Below are positions 22,359 to 38,848 of a DNA stretch of 64,000 nt, piece after piece (the first letter of the stretch is position 1; every line of letters starts with the position of its first letter). Under the pieces are notes generated by a model, which was given only the letters and a program-made list of their open reading frames with translations, was not told where the DNA came from and made no database searches. Source of the stretch: Stereum hirsutum FP-91666 SS1 (taxonomy: Eukaryota > Basidiomycota > Agaricomycetes > Russulales > Stereaceae); contig NW_006763142.1 of assembly GCF_000264905.1 (NCBI RefSeq), positions 918,597 through 982,596 of the forward strand, given 5' to 3'. Position numbers and translations under genes: made by a program.

Positions 22359-24283
22359 ATGTATTTCCGGTTGGTCTCGCTCACTGCCCTTTTGTCAATC
22401 GAATGGGCCACTGTCTGCTCTGCAGCAAAGGTTCCATCTAGGAGAGAACAAGTTCCCTTACTAGTTGCTGAACAGTCCAAGCCGACGAAGCGTGTAGCTA
22501 TCGTGGGGGGAGGGACGGGCGGCGTCACAGCGCTCAAGACGCTACTAGGCGACTTGCCATCTGAGACGACACGCGACTGGGAGATCGTCCTCTTCGAGCA
22601 ACATCGAGATGTGGGCGGCGTATGGTCAGCGTTACAAAACTCCGTTTCCCTCGTTTTAACTCACAGGATGCTTCGTAGGCTTCCCGACTTGGAGCCACCC
22701 AATTACCCAGAACTCCCTGGAACACCGCTATACCCTCGGCTCAAGACTAATACACCACACCCTACTAGTCAGTCTCCACTGTTGGATACAGCTGACAGCC
22801 TTCTCACTGAATATGAATTCCCACCATTATAGTGACGATACCCAACTTTCCGTTTAGACCTCTCGTATGTCTTCCACTGGTTTTGAGGTTATATCTCAGC
22901 TGATGCAGTTCATTCCAGACGGACCTCTACCCTCACCATCCATATGTACAACAATACCATGCCGACATCATCTCTCACTGGAATCTCTCATCTTATCTCC
23001 GACTCAATCACGAAGTCCTTGAATCGCGCTGGCTTGGCACGAGCGAGGACGGTCACTGGCGCCTGGACGTCCTCGATCACGTTCAAGGTCGCACTATTCA
23101 AGCAAATTTCGACCACCTCATTGTGGCGAACGGACATAATCACTATCCGTACGAGCCAACCTTCGAAGGGAGAGAGAAGTGGCTAGAGCAGTCGAGCGAC
23201 AGGATTGTCTTCCATTCCATATTCTACCGTGAACCGGAAGACTATGCGGGGAAGAACGTCCTCGTCGTTGGTGGGGGAGCTAGTGGGCGCGATATCGCTC
23301 TCCAAGTCGTTGGGATCGCCAACTCGGTATGTGCTGGATGTCTTTCTGCGAGCTGGCACAAAGCCTGACTAGCATTTTCTTGACTGTTGCAGACGACGGT
23401 TTCGTTGAAATCCACTGAGAGAACCAATAACCCGGCTTTCCCCTCCATCCCTGGAGCCGCCTTCAAACCTCGGATTTCCCACTTCACGTCCGACTCCGTC
23501 GTATTCTCGGACAGCTCTGAGCTGGCCCACATCGATACCGTCATCCTCGCCACCGGATACGATTATCGCATCCCATTCCTCACCGCAGGTGGCCATCTCG
23601 ACGAAATATCCACCAGCGTGACTCTCGATTCGACACATCCGGCCGCCATTGCGGCCAGCAAATCGGAGCACCTAGTCACCAATCATCGATATATCCGACC
23701 CCTCTTCTCCCACGTCCTCTCCCTCGACACCGCATACCCGCTCGGAGCCCTGTACTTCATCGGTCTTCCTGTATTCGTTGCCAACGCCATCTCCGACACC
23801 GCAGGCGCTCTTTTCACCGCACATACGATCGCAAATGCTTCACTCCTTAGTTCTCGAGAAGAATTTCTTGAAGATTTATCGCGTCAGGAGCGGGAAGTCT
23901 CTCGCGTTGGGGATCCGTGGTATATCGGGCATAGACAGGTAAACACGCAAGGTCCCAGCGAAGAATCAAATCAAGATCGGCTGGTGCGGTACTTGCAGGT
24001 CAGGGGTGTGGATCAGGACGATGACACGGGCGGGTCGCACAGGCATGGCAGTGGGATTATCCCGCCAAAGGGGAAGAACTTCACAGAAGATTGGAGGATA
24101 TTGGGGAGAGGGCAGGGCGATCTGCTCAAGAAGGGTTGGGAGAGAGTGAAAGCGAGCGGGAGAGATACGGTTAGGCAATGGTTGGCAGGTAGGGAGACGG
24201 AAGGGGAGTGGGCCGACCTTTTGCGAAAGCTCATAAGATGGGAGAAGGAACAAGAGAAGGAGAGCGTGGCGAAGAGCTTGTGA
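22359..24283 (+). CDS. Flavin-containing monooxygenase
   Basis: The family uses FAD, NADPH and O2 to oxygenate N, S or ketone substrates. The N-terminus is hydrophobic (MYFRLVSLTALLSIEWATVCSAA), a signal peptide or anchor, so the enzyme is probably in the ER or secreted. The FAD fingerprint is VAIVGGGTGGVTALK, followed by FEQHRDVGGVW split by an intron. Then come LKTNTPHPTMTIPNFPF, PHHPYVQQYHADII, HLIVANGHNHYPY, FHSIFYREPEDYAG and the NADPH site VLVVGGGASGRDIA. The last exon has VILATGYDYRIPFL, the conserved ATGY element, and a long charged C-terminal extension ending VAKSL. Exon 1 ends at 22624 and exon 2 starts at 22679; later junctions are GT/AG and in phase where checked. Substrate unknown. 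Confidence 0.9.
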
Positions 24284-24395
24284 TATGCGGTAGAGCCCCT
24301 CGGTCCTCACTTTATGGATATATAGTTGGCATATTGTTCTCATGAGTACTGCAGCATCGTAATACTTATACGCATGCATACATAACTAAACCTAT

Positions 24396-24482
24396 CTGAA
24401 CGCGTATCTTTGAGCTAAGGCAATCTATGCCCGTTCAAGCTCGCCTCAGTAGTTCCTGTGGACGAAGTGTGAGTGTACTGTA
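24396..24482 (+). repeat. Left direct repeat flanking the P-loop gene
   Basis: About 87 bp containing TTTGAGCTAAGGCAATCTAT and TGTGAGTGTACTGTA. It recurs at 28378-28460 in the same orientation with scattered substitutions and a small gap. The P-loop gene lies between the copies. Confidence 0.75.
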
Positions 24483-24725
24483 CCGTCCTGTATGGTTGTA
24501 ACGTAAGAGCATGGAGCCACCGTCGCCACGAGTCGCATCCTAAGGCAGACCACAGACACGAGGAAGAATCAGGTAAGTAGTATGATACCTAGCTCTATAA
24601 AAGCGCGAAAAATCTACCGCATATATTTCCAAGTTGAAATCAGGCGAACAAAGGGTCTTAGTACTTATTACCGTGAGAAGAGAGGTAAGATCGGTGCCGC
24701 AACACATCACAATCGTTCTGATTCT

Positions 24726-24734
24726 TATAAAAAG
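24726..24734 (+). promoter_or_regulatory. TATA box of the P-loop NTPase gene
   Basis: TATAAAAAG lies 83 bp upstream of the start codon at 24809, a consistent fungal core promoter position. Confidence 0.55.
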
Positions 24735-24808
24735 CCCTCTGGATAAGGCTCCCTCGATCCACAGATTTTCCCTCGACACTTGCTACACTCACATCGCCAC
24801 ATTGCGCT

Positions 24809-27800
24809 ATGCCGTCATCTCGAAATTCGGATCACAGTCAAACGGTCGCAGGCGAGGAAGCTGTTGCAGCCTGGTTGAATTCCCTCCATAAGCTTGCCAC
24901 GCGCTCGATCTACGATATGTCTTCCACGGTGAAGGACTGTATCGAGACACCGGATTCTGTCGCAGAGGCTCGCATCTACATGGGCACAATGATATCAACT
25001 GTTCGAACGTGGATGGGAGAGACCCGTAGCAAGGGCAGTGGGCCGCCAAACGAGCTAGTTGACGCACTTCATTTAACCTCAGACAACGAAAGGCCGTTAA
25101 GAGAGGACGCCGTTATCCTTTTTGACAAACATCCCCTACCACGTTTCCTTCTACTTGCTTGTGGTGAGCACCAATCAGTGTTGTCGGATCCGGGCCCAAT
25201 GTGTGATTGATTATGATTGATGATTTTTCAGTACCGGACTCGGAATCGGAGCGCAAGCGAGCTCGTGGCAATCCACACCTCACCGCGTACGCGTCACTTT
25301 TCTCTTTGTGGCACCCTATTGTGCGAGCGTTACTGACAACGGAATATTAGAGCTGAACAAGCTGTTCTGTTAGAAGCTGCTTTCCGGAAAGAGTACCTCG
25401 GAGGGGCGTTGACGCGGTTCATAACTGCGTTGGAGTTACACAAGGAGGACTACAAACTAGATCAGCACTACGGCCGTGTCATCGCCATCGTGCAATCTAG
25501 CGGTTCTGGTAAATCACGTCTGGTTAGAGAGCTTTCAAAGAAAGTGAGTACCACATACGATATGTTCAAAGCGTACATCTAACTCCTGGATTGGTGTATG
25601 ATTCTCGGAGTATCCCCTCCTCAGTGTGTGCTTCCGAGATGATGCTAAGCCCACCACTGGGTGGCCTCCAGGCGATATACCTCCAAAGAACTTCTTCGCG
25701 CTGCATGCTCAGACGGGACATTATAAGGTATATTTATCCCTCATGTTTTTGTGGAACGGCGATTGTTAACTGGTGCGCACGATTAATCTCTTGATTAGGG
25801 CGAGGAACAGGCCGCCGCTTTCTTGGGTGCGCTGATGGAGGTCATCACCGAGAAGATAGATATTTCAAAGAATGATATACTGGCTGGTTGGGGTTATCCT
25901 GCACCGGGGGAGGAAGAACAAAGCACTAGGAGACGACTTCTGCAACTAGCCATGGATCGTGCGACCAGCGCGTTATCAACCCACGTTTCTTGGCTAAAGT
26001 CGGAGCGCGAGTGGATAGCTCGCCTCAAAGAGATGAGTTCCCCGGATCAAACAGGGAGCGATGGCACTTCAGCACAAACCAGCTCTTCCTCCCCAAAGAA
26101 CAGAGACCTCCCTTTAACTGCGTCTCCCGACTGGCACAGGAAACTCTTCGCAAAGTTCTGCACCAAAGGTTTCAGTGCTCTTAGCGAGAAGCTTGCGGCA
26201 CTCGGACACCATACTTTCTTCCTCGCTTTGGATGAATGTGCTGAACTAGGCGAAGAGGCGGAGCGTAATGATATAGAACCCTTGTCACACATCACTCTCA
26301 TTGCCATGCAGAGGATCCTTAAGGCAGCAGACACTCTGGACGCCAAGGTTCAGTTTTGGTTTCTTCTCCTCGATACGAACTCCAGTGCGTATCTCCTTGC
26401 GCCATCGGGACCACGAGCCAAGTCCGGCCGCTTGGTAAAGGGAATGTCGCCCCTCGTCCCATTCGTTTATCTTGGCTTCAATCAGATGGCGCATGGAATC
26501 ACGATCGAAACGGCACGAGAAGCGCTTAGTGTTGAACATCTTCAACGATTTGGGAGACCAGTGAGTTTTTTGCACCGTGACGTTCATTTTTTCCATTGTT
26601 CACCAACCCACCAACGCCGTACAGTATTGGTCAACGATGCCGCCTTCCATGGTAGTCCAAGCCGCGAGCGAGAAGTTATTCTTCCAACCCAAAGACGGTT
26701 CCGCCGAGTTCTATCCCGGCCATATTCATCACGTCTTCGCTGCGTTCGCTTCACGTGCTGCTCTCGAGTTATGCAACAACGAAATGGGAACACGCCTCGC
26801 AGCCGAAGCCGTTAGCCATCATATGCGGATCGTAACTGCTGTTGTTGGCGACAAACTCGAGACCAAGGCCCCATCGGAGCCCGCTCTCGCCCTTGCCGCA
26901 GCTACTGCGTTGACCGCTAACGAGGAGGTGTACAAGGTGGCGTTGAACGCTCTGCTCTCGGAGTTGGTTCTCAAAGACCTTATTCTCAATCGCGGAGATC
27001 AGGCCGAGCTCTGCAGTCGCCTGCTCTTCATCCTTGCCCGAGATCAGGCCGCGCTCTCAGTTCATGGACGATTGATGAACGACGACAAGACTCGTGTGCA
27101 TGCAGTCACACTCGCAGCTGTGCTCGAGACGCTGCTCGGTCCCCAGTATGGTTGCCCTGACTCCACGTCGTCGTTACTCCCCAAAATCCGAACATTCTGT
27201 CAGGCGCGTTTTGTCCATTGGGCGCACTTCCATACCCTGACGAGGATACTCGACGAGATACCGATTGAAATGCTCGAGTGGGCCTGGTTCGTCGGCGCTG
27301 CCATTCAGTGTGCACATAACCAGCCCGTCATCGACGGTTTTATGGTCCACTACTTCGGCGACCTCGACGAGCCATATGATCGGGAATGCCTAGGCATCCT
27401 CGCCTGGAAAACCAAGGCAAAGGAGGAGAGTGCCTCGCAAGAACTCGGATCGCTCCTCACCGTTCCGCCAATCGTGTATAAAGATCGCAGTGGTACAACG
27501 CGACGTGTCAAGGACCAGACGATCGTACTGCTCATGGACCTCTGTAGTGAAGCCGGTATTGGACATAAGACAGGACCGAGGACCCAACTATTGCATCGCT
27601 CAGCCGCCACTCCGTACAACGCACCTAACTTGACTAACACACAGAAGGACAGGGTTTGGAAAGGATATTGCGACCCAGCGCGTGGAGAGAGAGAGCCGCA
27701 GAACTTTTTCATCAATATTCGCGGTCGGGACCCGGAGCAGTATCCCGTTACGAAGGATTACAGGGAGCCATTCCGCGCACTCTTTAACAATAGCTTGTCA

Positions 27801-27887
27801 GGAAGTCTGCCCATGGGTTTACACTTATTAGAGCAGAAGATGGATAGGCTCATGAATCAGTTCGAGTATCCCGGCGAGGAGGACTGA
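24809..27887 (+). CDS. Large P-loop NTPase protein of basidiomycete type
   Basis: Six exons give about 915 residues. Junctions read in phase: LLLAC / VPDSESERKRARG; PHLTA / AEQAVLLEAAFRKEYLGG; RELSKK / YPLLSVCFRDDAK; AQTGHYK / GEEQAAAFLG; FGRP / YWSTMPPSMVV. Walker A is VQSSGSGKSRLVREL (about residue 195) and the Walker B candidate is FFLALDECAEL (about residue 415), followed by a QFWFLLLDTNSS strand. After the ATPase core come about 420 residues of mostly helical sequence with no repeat I recognise, ending in MNQFEYPGEED. From memory, this layout (SSGSGKSR, then GWPPGD) occurs in a large Agaricomycete family of unknown function, with possible ties to the P-loop domains of Crinkler-type proteins; that tie is inference. 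It is not a classical NLR, since no repeat domain is visible. A TATA box and flanking direct repeats frame it as a compact module. Confidence 0.82.
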
Positions 27888-28377
27888 AGGACGTTTAGGA
27901 TTCAATTGTATACGCTCATCCGAGTCCTGTGCAGTTCAAGTTGTGCACAGTTATTCCCCATCTACTATCCGTATATCTCGTACAAATATCCGTGTTCTCT
28001 TCCTGTTCTGCTCTCATTATCCGAATCATTGCCGCATGTTAGTACGCCGGTCGACCAGTTCATGCTGTCTCCTCAGGTTTTGGATTATACGAGGATCAAT
28101 AGTTAAGTTGGCCGCTCTGTTCTGCTCGTTCGATTTACCCTTGAATGCGAGGGATAGTATTTGATCGTCAAACTGTGCGATGTGACTACTATCTAATGGC
28201 AACTCGAGTATGCATTAACGATTCAAGAAATGTACCAGGAGATACTCGGTTTCGTCGAGTCACCTACTGATCTCAGGCTCACAATATCCGACTCATATAT
28301 GTAGAGTAAGTACTATCGATTTAGAATATTGAACCCTTCGCCGGAGCTCGTATCCTCACAAGCAGTTGGCGGAGGGA

Positions 28378-28460
28378 CTGAACCTATTTTTTGAGCTAAG
28401 GCAACCTATGCTCGTTCAAATTGGCTACAGTTCCTGTGAACGAAGCGTGAGTATACTGTA
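28378..28460 (+). repeat. Right direct repeat flanking the P-loop gene
   Basis: Second copy of 24396-24482, beginning about 490 bp after the P-loop stop codon. Weak similarity continues past both copies (CCACAAGCCTCGCCAC against CCACCGTCGCCACG). Confidence 0.75.
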
Positions 28461-28609
28461 GTGTTCTGAGTTCCCGCCACAAGCCTCGCCACACTGAATT
28501 ACTATGTAACGGACACGTCACACCAACCGCTTCAGCTCTCCGCACGTGGTCATCGCCCCGTCACATCGTTACGATAACGTCTTTTTTCCGGTTCCCACTG
28601 GCAGTTTTG

Positions 28610-30872
28610 CTGTACTTTTTCGACCAAAGGTTCGTCACGCGTTCTCCGCGTTGATGAACCGAACAAAATCCTGCGTGACCTCACGCATAACGCAGGGTGA
28701 GCACAGGCGCATGGCATACTATCACTCCAGTAGTGTTCGGTATTAGATGGGTGTTCGGTATAACTTTTTCAAGGCCGCGCCCCTCCCCGTACCCACATGA
28801 AATGTTCTGTATAGTGTAGAGGGCACCTGTATGAGCCTATGGGCAAATTTTCTGTGCTTCCGTTGCTCGTACGCAGTCTTGAAGGAAGAGGTACTGTGTC
28901 AATAAAATCATTTCCAGTGTGTTGCTGCTCTCGGACCTTGACATCTGGGCCTGGTGACCCAAAAATATTTGGGCATATGTTTTCACACCGTATCGACCTC
29001 CAGTATATTTCTCCGAGAGATAGATCCATTGTCGTCGTTGAACGCCGGATGGTTGACCTGAGCGAGCACTCTCGTCTCGTCACGCTTGACTAATTTGGAA
29101 ACTCAATTGAATCTCCGCATGGGGCCGCATCGGCAATGATGTTCTCCGACGGGTCTTGGGTGGCAACATTTCTTCACACTCTCGCATCGTTGTATCCCAA
29201 TTCCTTCGAATGAACCTGCTAAAATCGATAGTGGCAAGTACCACACGCGAGTACCAATGATACCCTCACTCATCTTTTTTCTTCACCTAACAATTATAAT
29301 AGATACACAACACTTTGCCTCGATTCCAGTGTGTCCGAGCCAATAGCGGAGCTTGAACCCAACGATCACGGGCTCGTTACGCTCTCGTGACCGTCGCGCG
29401 GAGAAAAAACCGAACACTCATCCGCAAGATCCGCAGAACGAGAGACGAAAGAATCAACCGTTATAAATTGCGTGGGGGGCATTGTGAGTATTTGCCATGC
29501 TACAGGCCAAATCCTGAACTTTCCCGCCGTCTGCAGGACGTCCGGGAATATTTTATCGGGTTCTCATACCGAACAGTGCTGGAGTGATAGTATGCTGGGC
29601 GAGGTCCAATCCTGGTGCGGACAATTTTGGGCCAAAAAGTGGTCTCATGTTTGATCATGGTGCGTACATTTTCGGCCTCCGAAGGACCCCAGGTTCGATC
29701 CCAAACGAGACAAAAGTGGTGAACTTGTGACAAGGTCCGATCCTACCATGGCCTACAGTGCGCACAAAAGTTGCACAAAAAAGATAAGATGACTCGCGAG
29801 AGAGCCTCTTCAGACACTCGCCGACGAGGTGCGCACATAATGGCCAATAATGCCTATATTTTCGAGCTATATGCTGGGCAATGTCCGATACAGAATGCGT
29901 ACCAAACGTCCTCCAAAACAGGACACCCGATCCCAGTGCGTACATTTTGCTCCCAAATCGGCCCGGACAAAAAGGGCAAAAATAGTAGTCTCCCACAGTC
30001 AGACCTAAGGAGGGGAAGACAGTCGTTCCCCTTAGATAAGGTCTGCACCTCAACGCGCCCCGGATACCGTAGGTCGACCTTCGAGTCCCGCTTTGCTAAC
30101 TTTTGCCCATATAAGGCAATTCTCGGTAATGGGATTCTGATGAAGCCGGTTGCCGGTGGCTGCGGAGTCAGGCGGAGTCTCATGATCACCAGGTGGCACT
30201 GTGTGGCTCCTTGCCTCTCCTCAGCTCCCATGTCAATGAGGAGCTTAGACTGTCCATAGTCCACCACTAATTGGCAGGCATAGAGCTTAAATCATATATA
30301 TCAGGGCCTCCGGGCTGATTACACACAGATGACTATGATCATAAGTAGGTTGCAGAGAAGAGGTAGTATACTTAGTGTCGCTTGTACCGCTGCGTGAGCT
30401 GAAAATATAGATACATGAGTTGTGACAAGTCAAAAACATTCTACAATGGTTACATAGGACCTATTCGATTCACTGGTAGCATTTGAGAGCGTGTAAATGG
30501 GCTATTGGCGTCGAAGGGGGATGGAATAAGAATGACAGGCGCGACGCGTTTGTTTGTTTGGCTTCTCACGTGGTCGCGTTTATCGCCGAACGTCGACCTG
30601 CGGTATCAACCCCGCCGAGAGTATCAGACTAAAAAATAGACGGTTTTGGATCGGACCTCCCTAGGCATATGCCATGCGCCTGTGAGCACTGGGTGAGCGA
30701 ACAGTGACCTCGGCAGGCGCTTGCGCAAAATAATAATTTTCGCAAGCGCCTACGTTGTTTTCTGAACCATTTACGGGTCCCGTCACGCTCACGCACGGTT
30801 TCTGAACCGTGACCCGGGCGAAACTGATGGGTGACGTAAATTCTTGATGAACCTTTGGTCGAAAAAGTACAG
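28610..30872. mobile_element. Probable dead mobile element bounded by inverted repeats
   Basis: The left end has CTGTACTTTTTCGACCAAAG (28610 on) and CACAGGCGCATGGCATA (28702-28718). The right end has both as reverse complements at 30845-30872 and 30668-30684, in mirrored order. The right arm carries a near-perfect hairpin at about 30716-30753 (AGGCGCTTGCG against CGCAAGCGCCT) and a second around CGGTTTCTGAACCG. A further inverted partner of the left-arm end (CTGGAGTGATAGTATGC) lies at 29567-29597. No transposase or other long coding frame is visible, so this could be a non-autonomous element, nested MITE copies or a degraded DNA transposon. The whole stretch 27888-31107 otherwise lacks a supported gene. 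Confidence 0.55.
29603..29741 (+). repeat. Recurring AGGTCCGATCC-type motifs
   Basis: AGGTCCAATCC (29603), AGGTTCGATCCC (about 29691) and AGGTCCGATCC (29731), plus an inverted copy near 30646, each near a GTGCG-AC motif. The core resembles a tRNA B box, but no cloverleaf can be folded around it. Confidence 0.4.
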
Positions 30873-31107
30873 TACTTCTTCATCGATGTGAATCCAAAGA
30901 AAGGCAGAAGTGTCCAACATGTTTACAGCCATAAACCACAGAGAAGTTGAACAATTTCTCAACATAGATGTTTAGTTGGTTCGAGACCTAGAAGAATCGG
31001 AGAACGTCTATGTAGATACAACAGTAAATAATGAGTCCGATATGAAACGGTAAACGAAAGTGTCCGTAGAAATTGCGAAAGGTAGGTTTCTTGGCCAGCT
31101 AGCGCAA

Positions 31108-33122
31108 TCATATCCCTGGCATGACAGTGAGGTCGATACATCCCACGCTTGGCCAGTAATGGCCTGAGGACGACAATGCGAAGAATCAGATTCGGTCACA
31201 GAGCCTCGTAGCACACTTGAACTCACCCGGGAGCGATGCGATCATAGCATCATAAGTTATACGAGTAGCGACTTCCGTGGACAGACGTACTGGACCGTGA
31301 AGAGCGGCTGCAACTGCTTCGGGTTCATCATAAAGCTGGACGCCAGGCAGTAGACCTCGCACATCCCATGTGAAGTAGACCCGATTCCTGGTCATTTGTA
31401 TGCAGCTGAGGGAGGACAGGAACGGGTGGCTCTCCAAAGGTTGAGCTATACACAAGGACATGCGCGGAAAAGATCGTTTCGGAGACGGTGAGCCACTTTC
31501 GTCATAATCGTCATCGGTAGATAATCCATGGTGCGACGCATCTGTGGTAAAGATACACAGACCGTCTGCCTGAATAGAAGATGAGTAATGTACGATGAAC
31601 GAGCCTTGGAAAATTCATCCGGACTAACATGGGCGATTGCAATCCTGCCGTGGTTGAAGGCGACGTATATAAACTCAGTATGCTGGTGTGTGAACACGAC
31701 CGCTATGTCAGAGACCGAGACTTCGCCACGACAGATGCGCTCCCAGTCTTGCAGGAAGGTAACATCGGCTTCTCGTAGTATCACCATGTCTCTCCCGTCC
31801 TCGGATACGTGGACTGGTTGACCGTTGGTCAGATATCTACACAGCGATATCACATCGAAGATTGCGAAACCTACCTGCAACGAATTCGTTTCCGACTTCA
31901 TTGTCCCTTCCATGCTTTAAGACTTGCGGAACCAGAACGGCATCGGAAGACAGGCGGGAGGGGAACTTCTTTGGTTCGACCGTAATATGATGATAACTGT
32001 CCTGGGCCGACTTGCGAAGAGTCAAGAGTTGCGACCCATCCGCTCGCGAGAACACCCGCACCCAGTCCTCCGTAGCGATAAAGACATGTCGCTCACTTAG
32101 CTCCAGGTACGTGACCATATTCCACGCTGGAGACGAGTCCAGGACGGCGTTCTCCAAGACTCGGATTTGTTCCCCCGTACGGACGTCGTGAAGATACATG
32201 TGATGCTCTCCCGATGTGAGCAAAGTAGGATACACGAAGCGGAATGCCAAGGTCTTCTCCGGATATGAGATGAGTGCCCACGGCCGGAAGTGTCCTCGAT
32301 TGTCGCCGGTGGTAAAGTTCCGAGCGTAAGCTTGTTTATAATACTTGGTCTGTTTGTCGTCTGGAGGTGCGCGCGAAGCGGTCTCGCCTTCTGGGGCGTC
32401 GCAGACGAGGCGCCAGATCTCCTTCGCATGACCTAAGCGGTCGAATACCAGGAAGCCATTGTCGTACTCGCAGTGCGCATGAGCACGCACGTATTCCTAA
32501 GAAGGATCGAAAGATCAACGAACGTCCGACGAGGTCACAAATAGTCGACCAACCGCAGATAAGCTCCATATTGTATAGGTCGGAAACAGATTGGAGACCC
32601 TGAGGCCACCTGATAGCCAAAATAATGATTCTCTGTACAAGATATGCAGGAGCCGTAACGTACCTTTCATGTGAGTGGTGATCAAGAACTGATGCCGCTC
32701 ATCGACTTTGATGCGATGAATATCATCTCTCCCGGTCGACAAGTTACGCAGAACAGATCGTCCACGCCCCATCCAATTCTTCTCTAGCTGGAACCGACGT
32801 CTGCCTGTATACAGAAGCGTGCTAGGTAAGCAGCGATTGCGTTCAAGAGCAAGAAGCAGCACCGACAGAGCTCTTTCCAAGACTGTACTCCATTCCACAG
32901 TTTCCCATGAATTTCTTCGAGAACATTATCGAAAGCTGCATCATTGTGGGTGATGAAGTTGTGGAAGTATGCGGCGTTTCGGTAGATGGAAGACTCGTTT
33001 GAGGTGATGAAAGCCTGCCACGCCGGAGACACTCGACAGAGGACAGCCACCGTTTGAAGAGGGGTATACGAGAGTGTCGCTATAACAAGCTCCGACGGAA
33101 GCACGTCTAGCATTCTATCCAA
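31108..33122 (-). CDS. F-box protein with WD40-like beta-propeller C-terminus
   Basis: The N-terminal exon MDRMLDVLPSELVIATLSY continues through LQTVAVLCRVSPAWQAFI, a clear F-box, which binds SKP1 in SCF ubiquitin ligases. Later exons carry blade-like beta strands: DRLGHAKEIWRLVCDAP, FRFVYPTLLTSGEHHMYLHD, HVFIATEDWVRVFSRADG, GRDMVILREADVTFLQDWE and TEFIYVAFNHGRIAIAH, as in basidiomycete F-box/propeller proteins. The propeller would recruit an unknown substrate. At the 3' end a GTGAGT donor after SLPG joins a short last exon ending DLTVMPGI (stop at 31108); without it the frame stops at 31186. Met 1 or Met 4 may be the start. Internal junctions are approximate. Confidence 0.75.
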
Positions 33123-33289
33123 AATCAGTGTATTTTATCCAGAGAAAGCTAGTGGACGAGCAGTAATCGGTGGAAGTTCTAACCAAGTCGTGAGTGCCAC
33201 GTCTGAGAGTCGTCGCCACACTTTCGCCGCTGATGACATCATCATTGAAAAAGAACCATCTATTGTATTGTTTATTCACCCACAGCCCA

Positions 33290-33418
33290 CATCAGGGAAA
33301 GTGGCCGGCTCTCTGGGCTCTCTGGGCTCTACCCTCCTTATTGCTGCGGAGGCTCGGAGGCTCAGAGAGCCTCCAGAGAGCCCGGAGAGCCCTAGAGAGC
33401 CGGTCATCTTTCCTGATG
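33290..33418. repeat. Inverted repeat, hairpin-forming, MITE-like
   Basis: The left arm 33290-33330 (CATCAGGGAAAGTGGCCGGC, then CTCTCTGGG repeats) is mirrored by 33375-33418, ending GCCGGTCATCTTTCCTGATG. The arms are close to complementary. The 44-nt loop contains further GGAGGCTC/GAGCCTCC repeats. It sits between the 3' end of AROM and the 5' end of the F-box gene, both minus, so it lies in the F-box gene's upstream region. Confidence 0.75.
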
Positions 33419-33510
33419 CAATGTACAACACATAAATAACGATTCACACGAGCAAGTATTTTCCACATGCCACCCGCAACACGAAGATTCCCAATCACCG
33501 ACCCGACACC

Positions 33511-38848
<5,338 letters not shown>

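Noticed and set aside
30000..30110. Possible tRNA around a GACCTTCGAGTCCCGC sequence
   Set aside because: It resembles a T arm, but no acceptor, D or anticodon arm can be paired around it.
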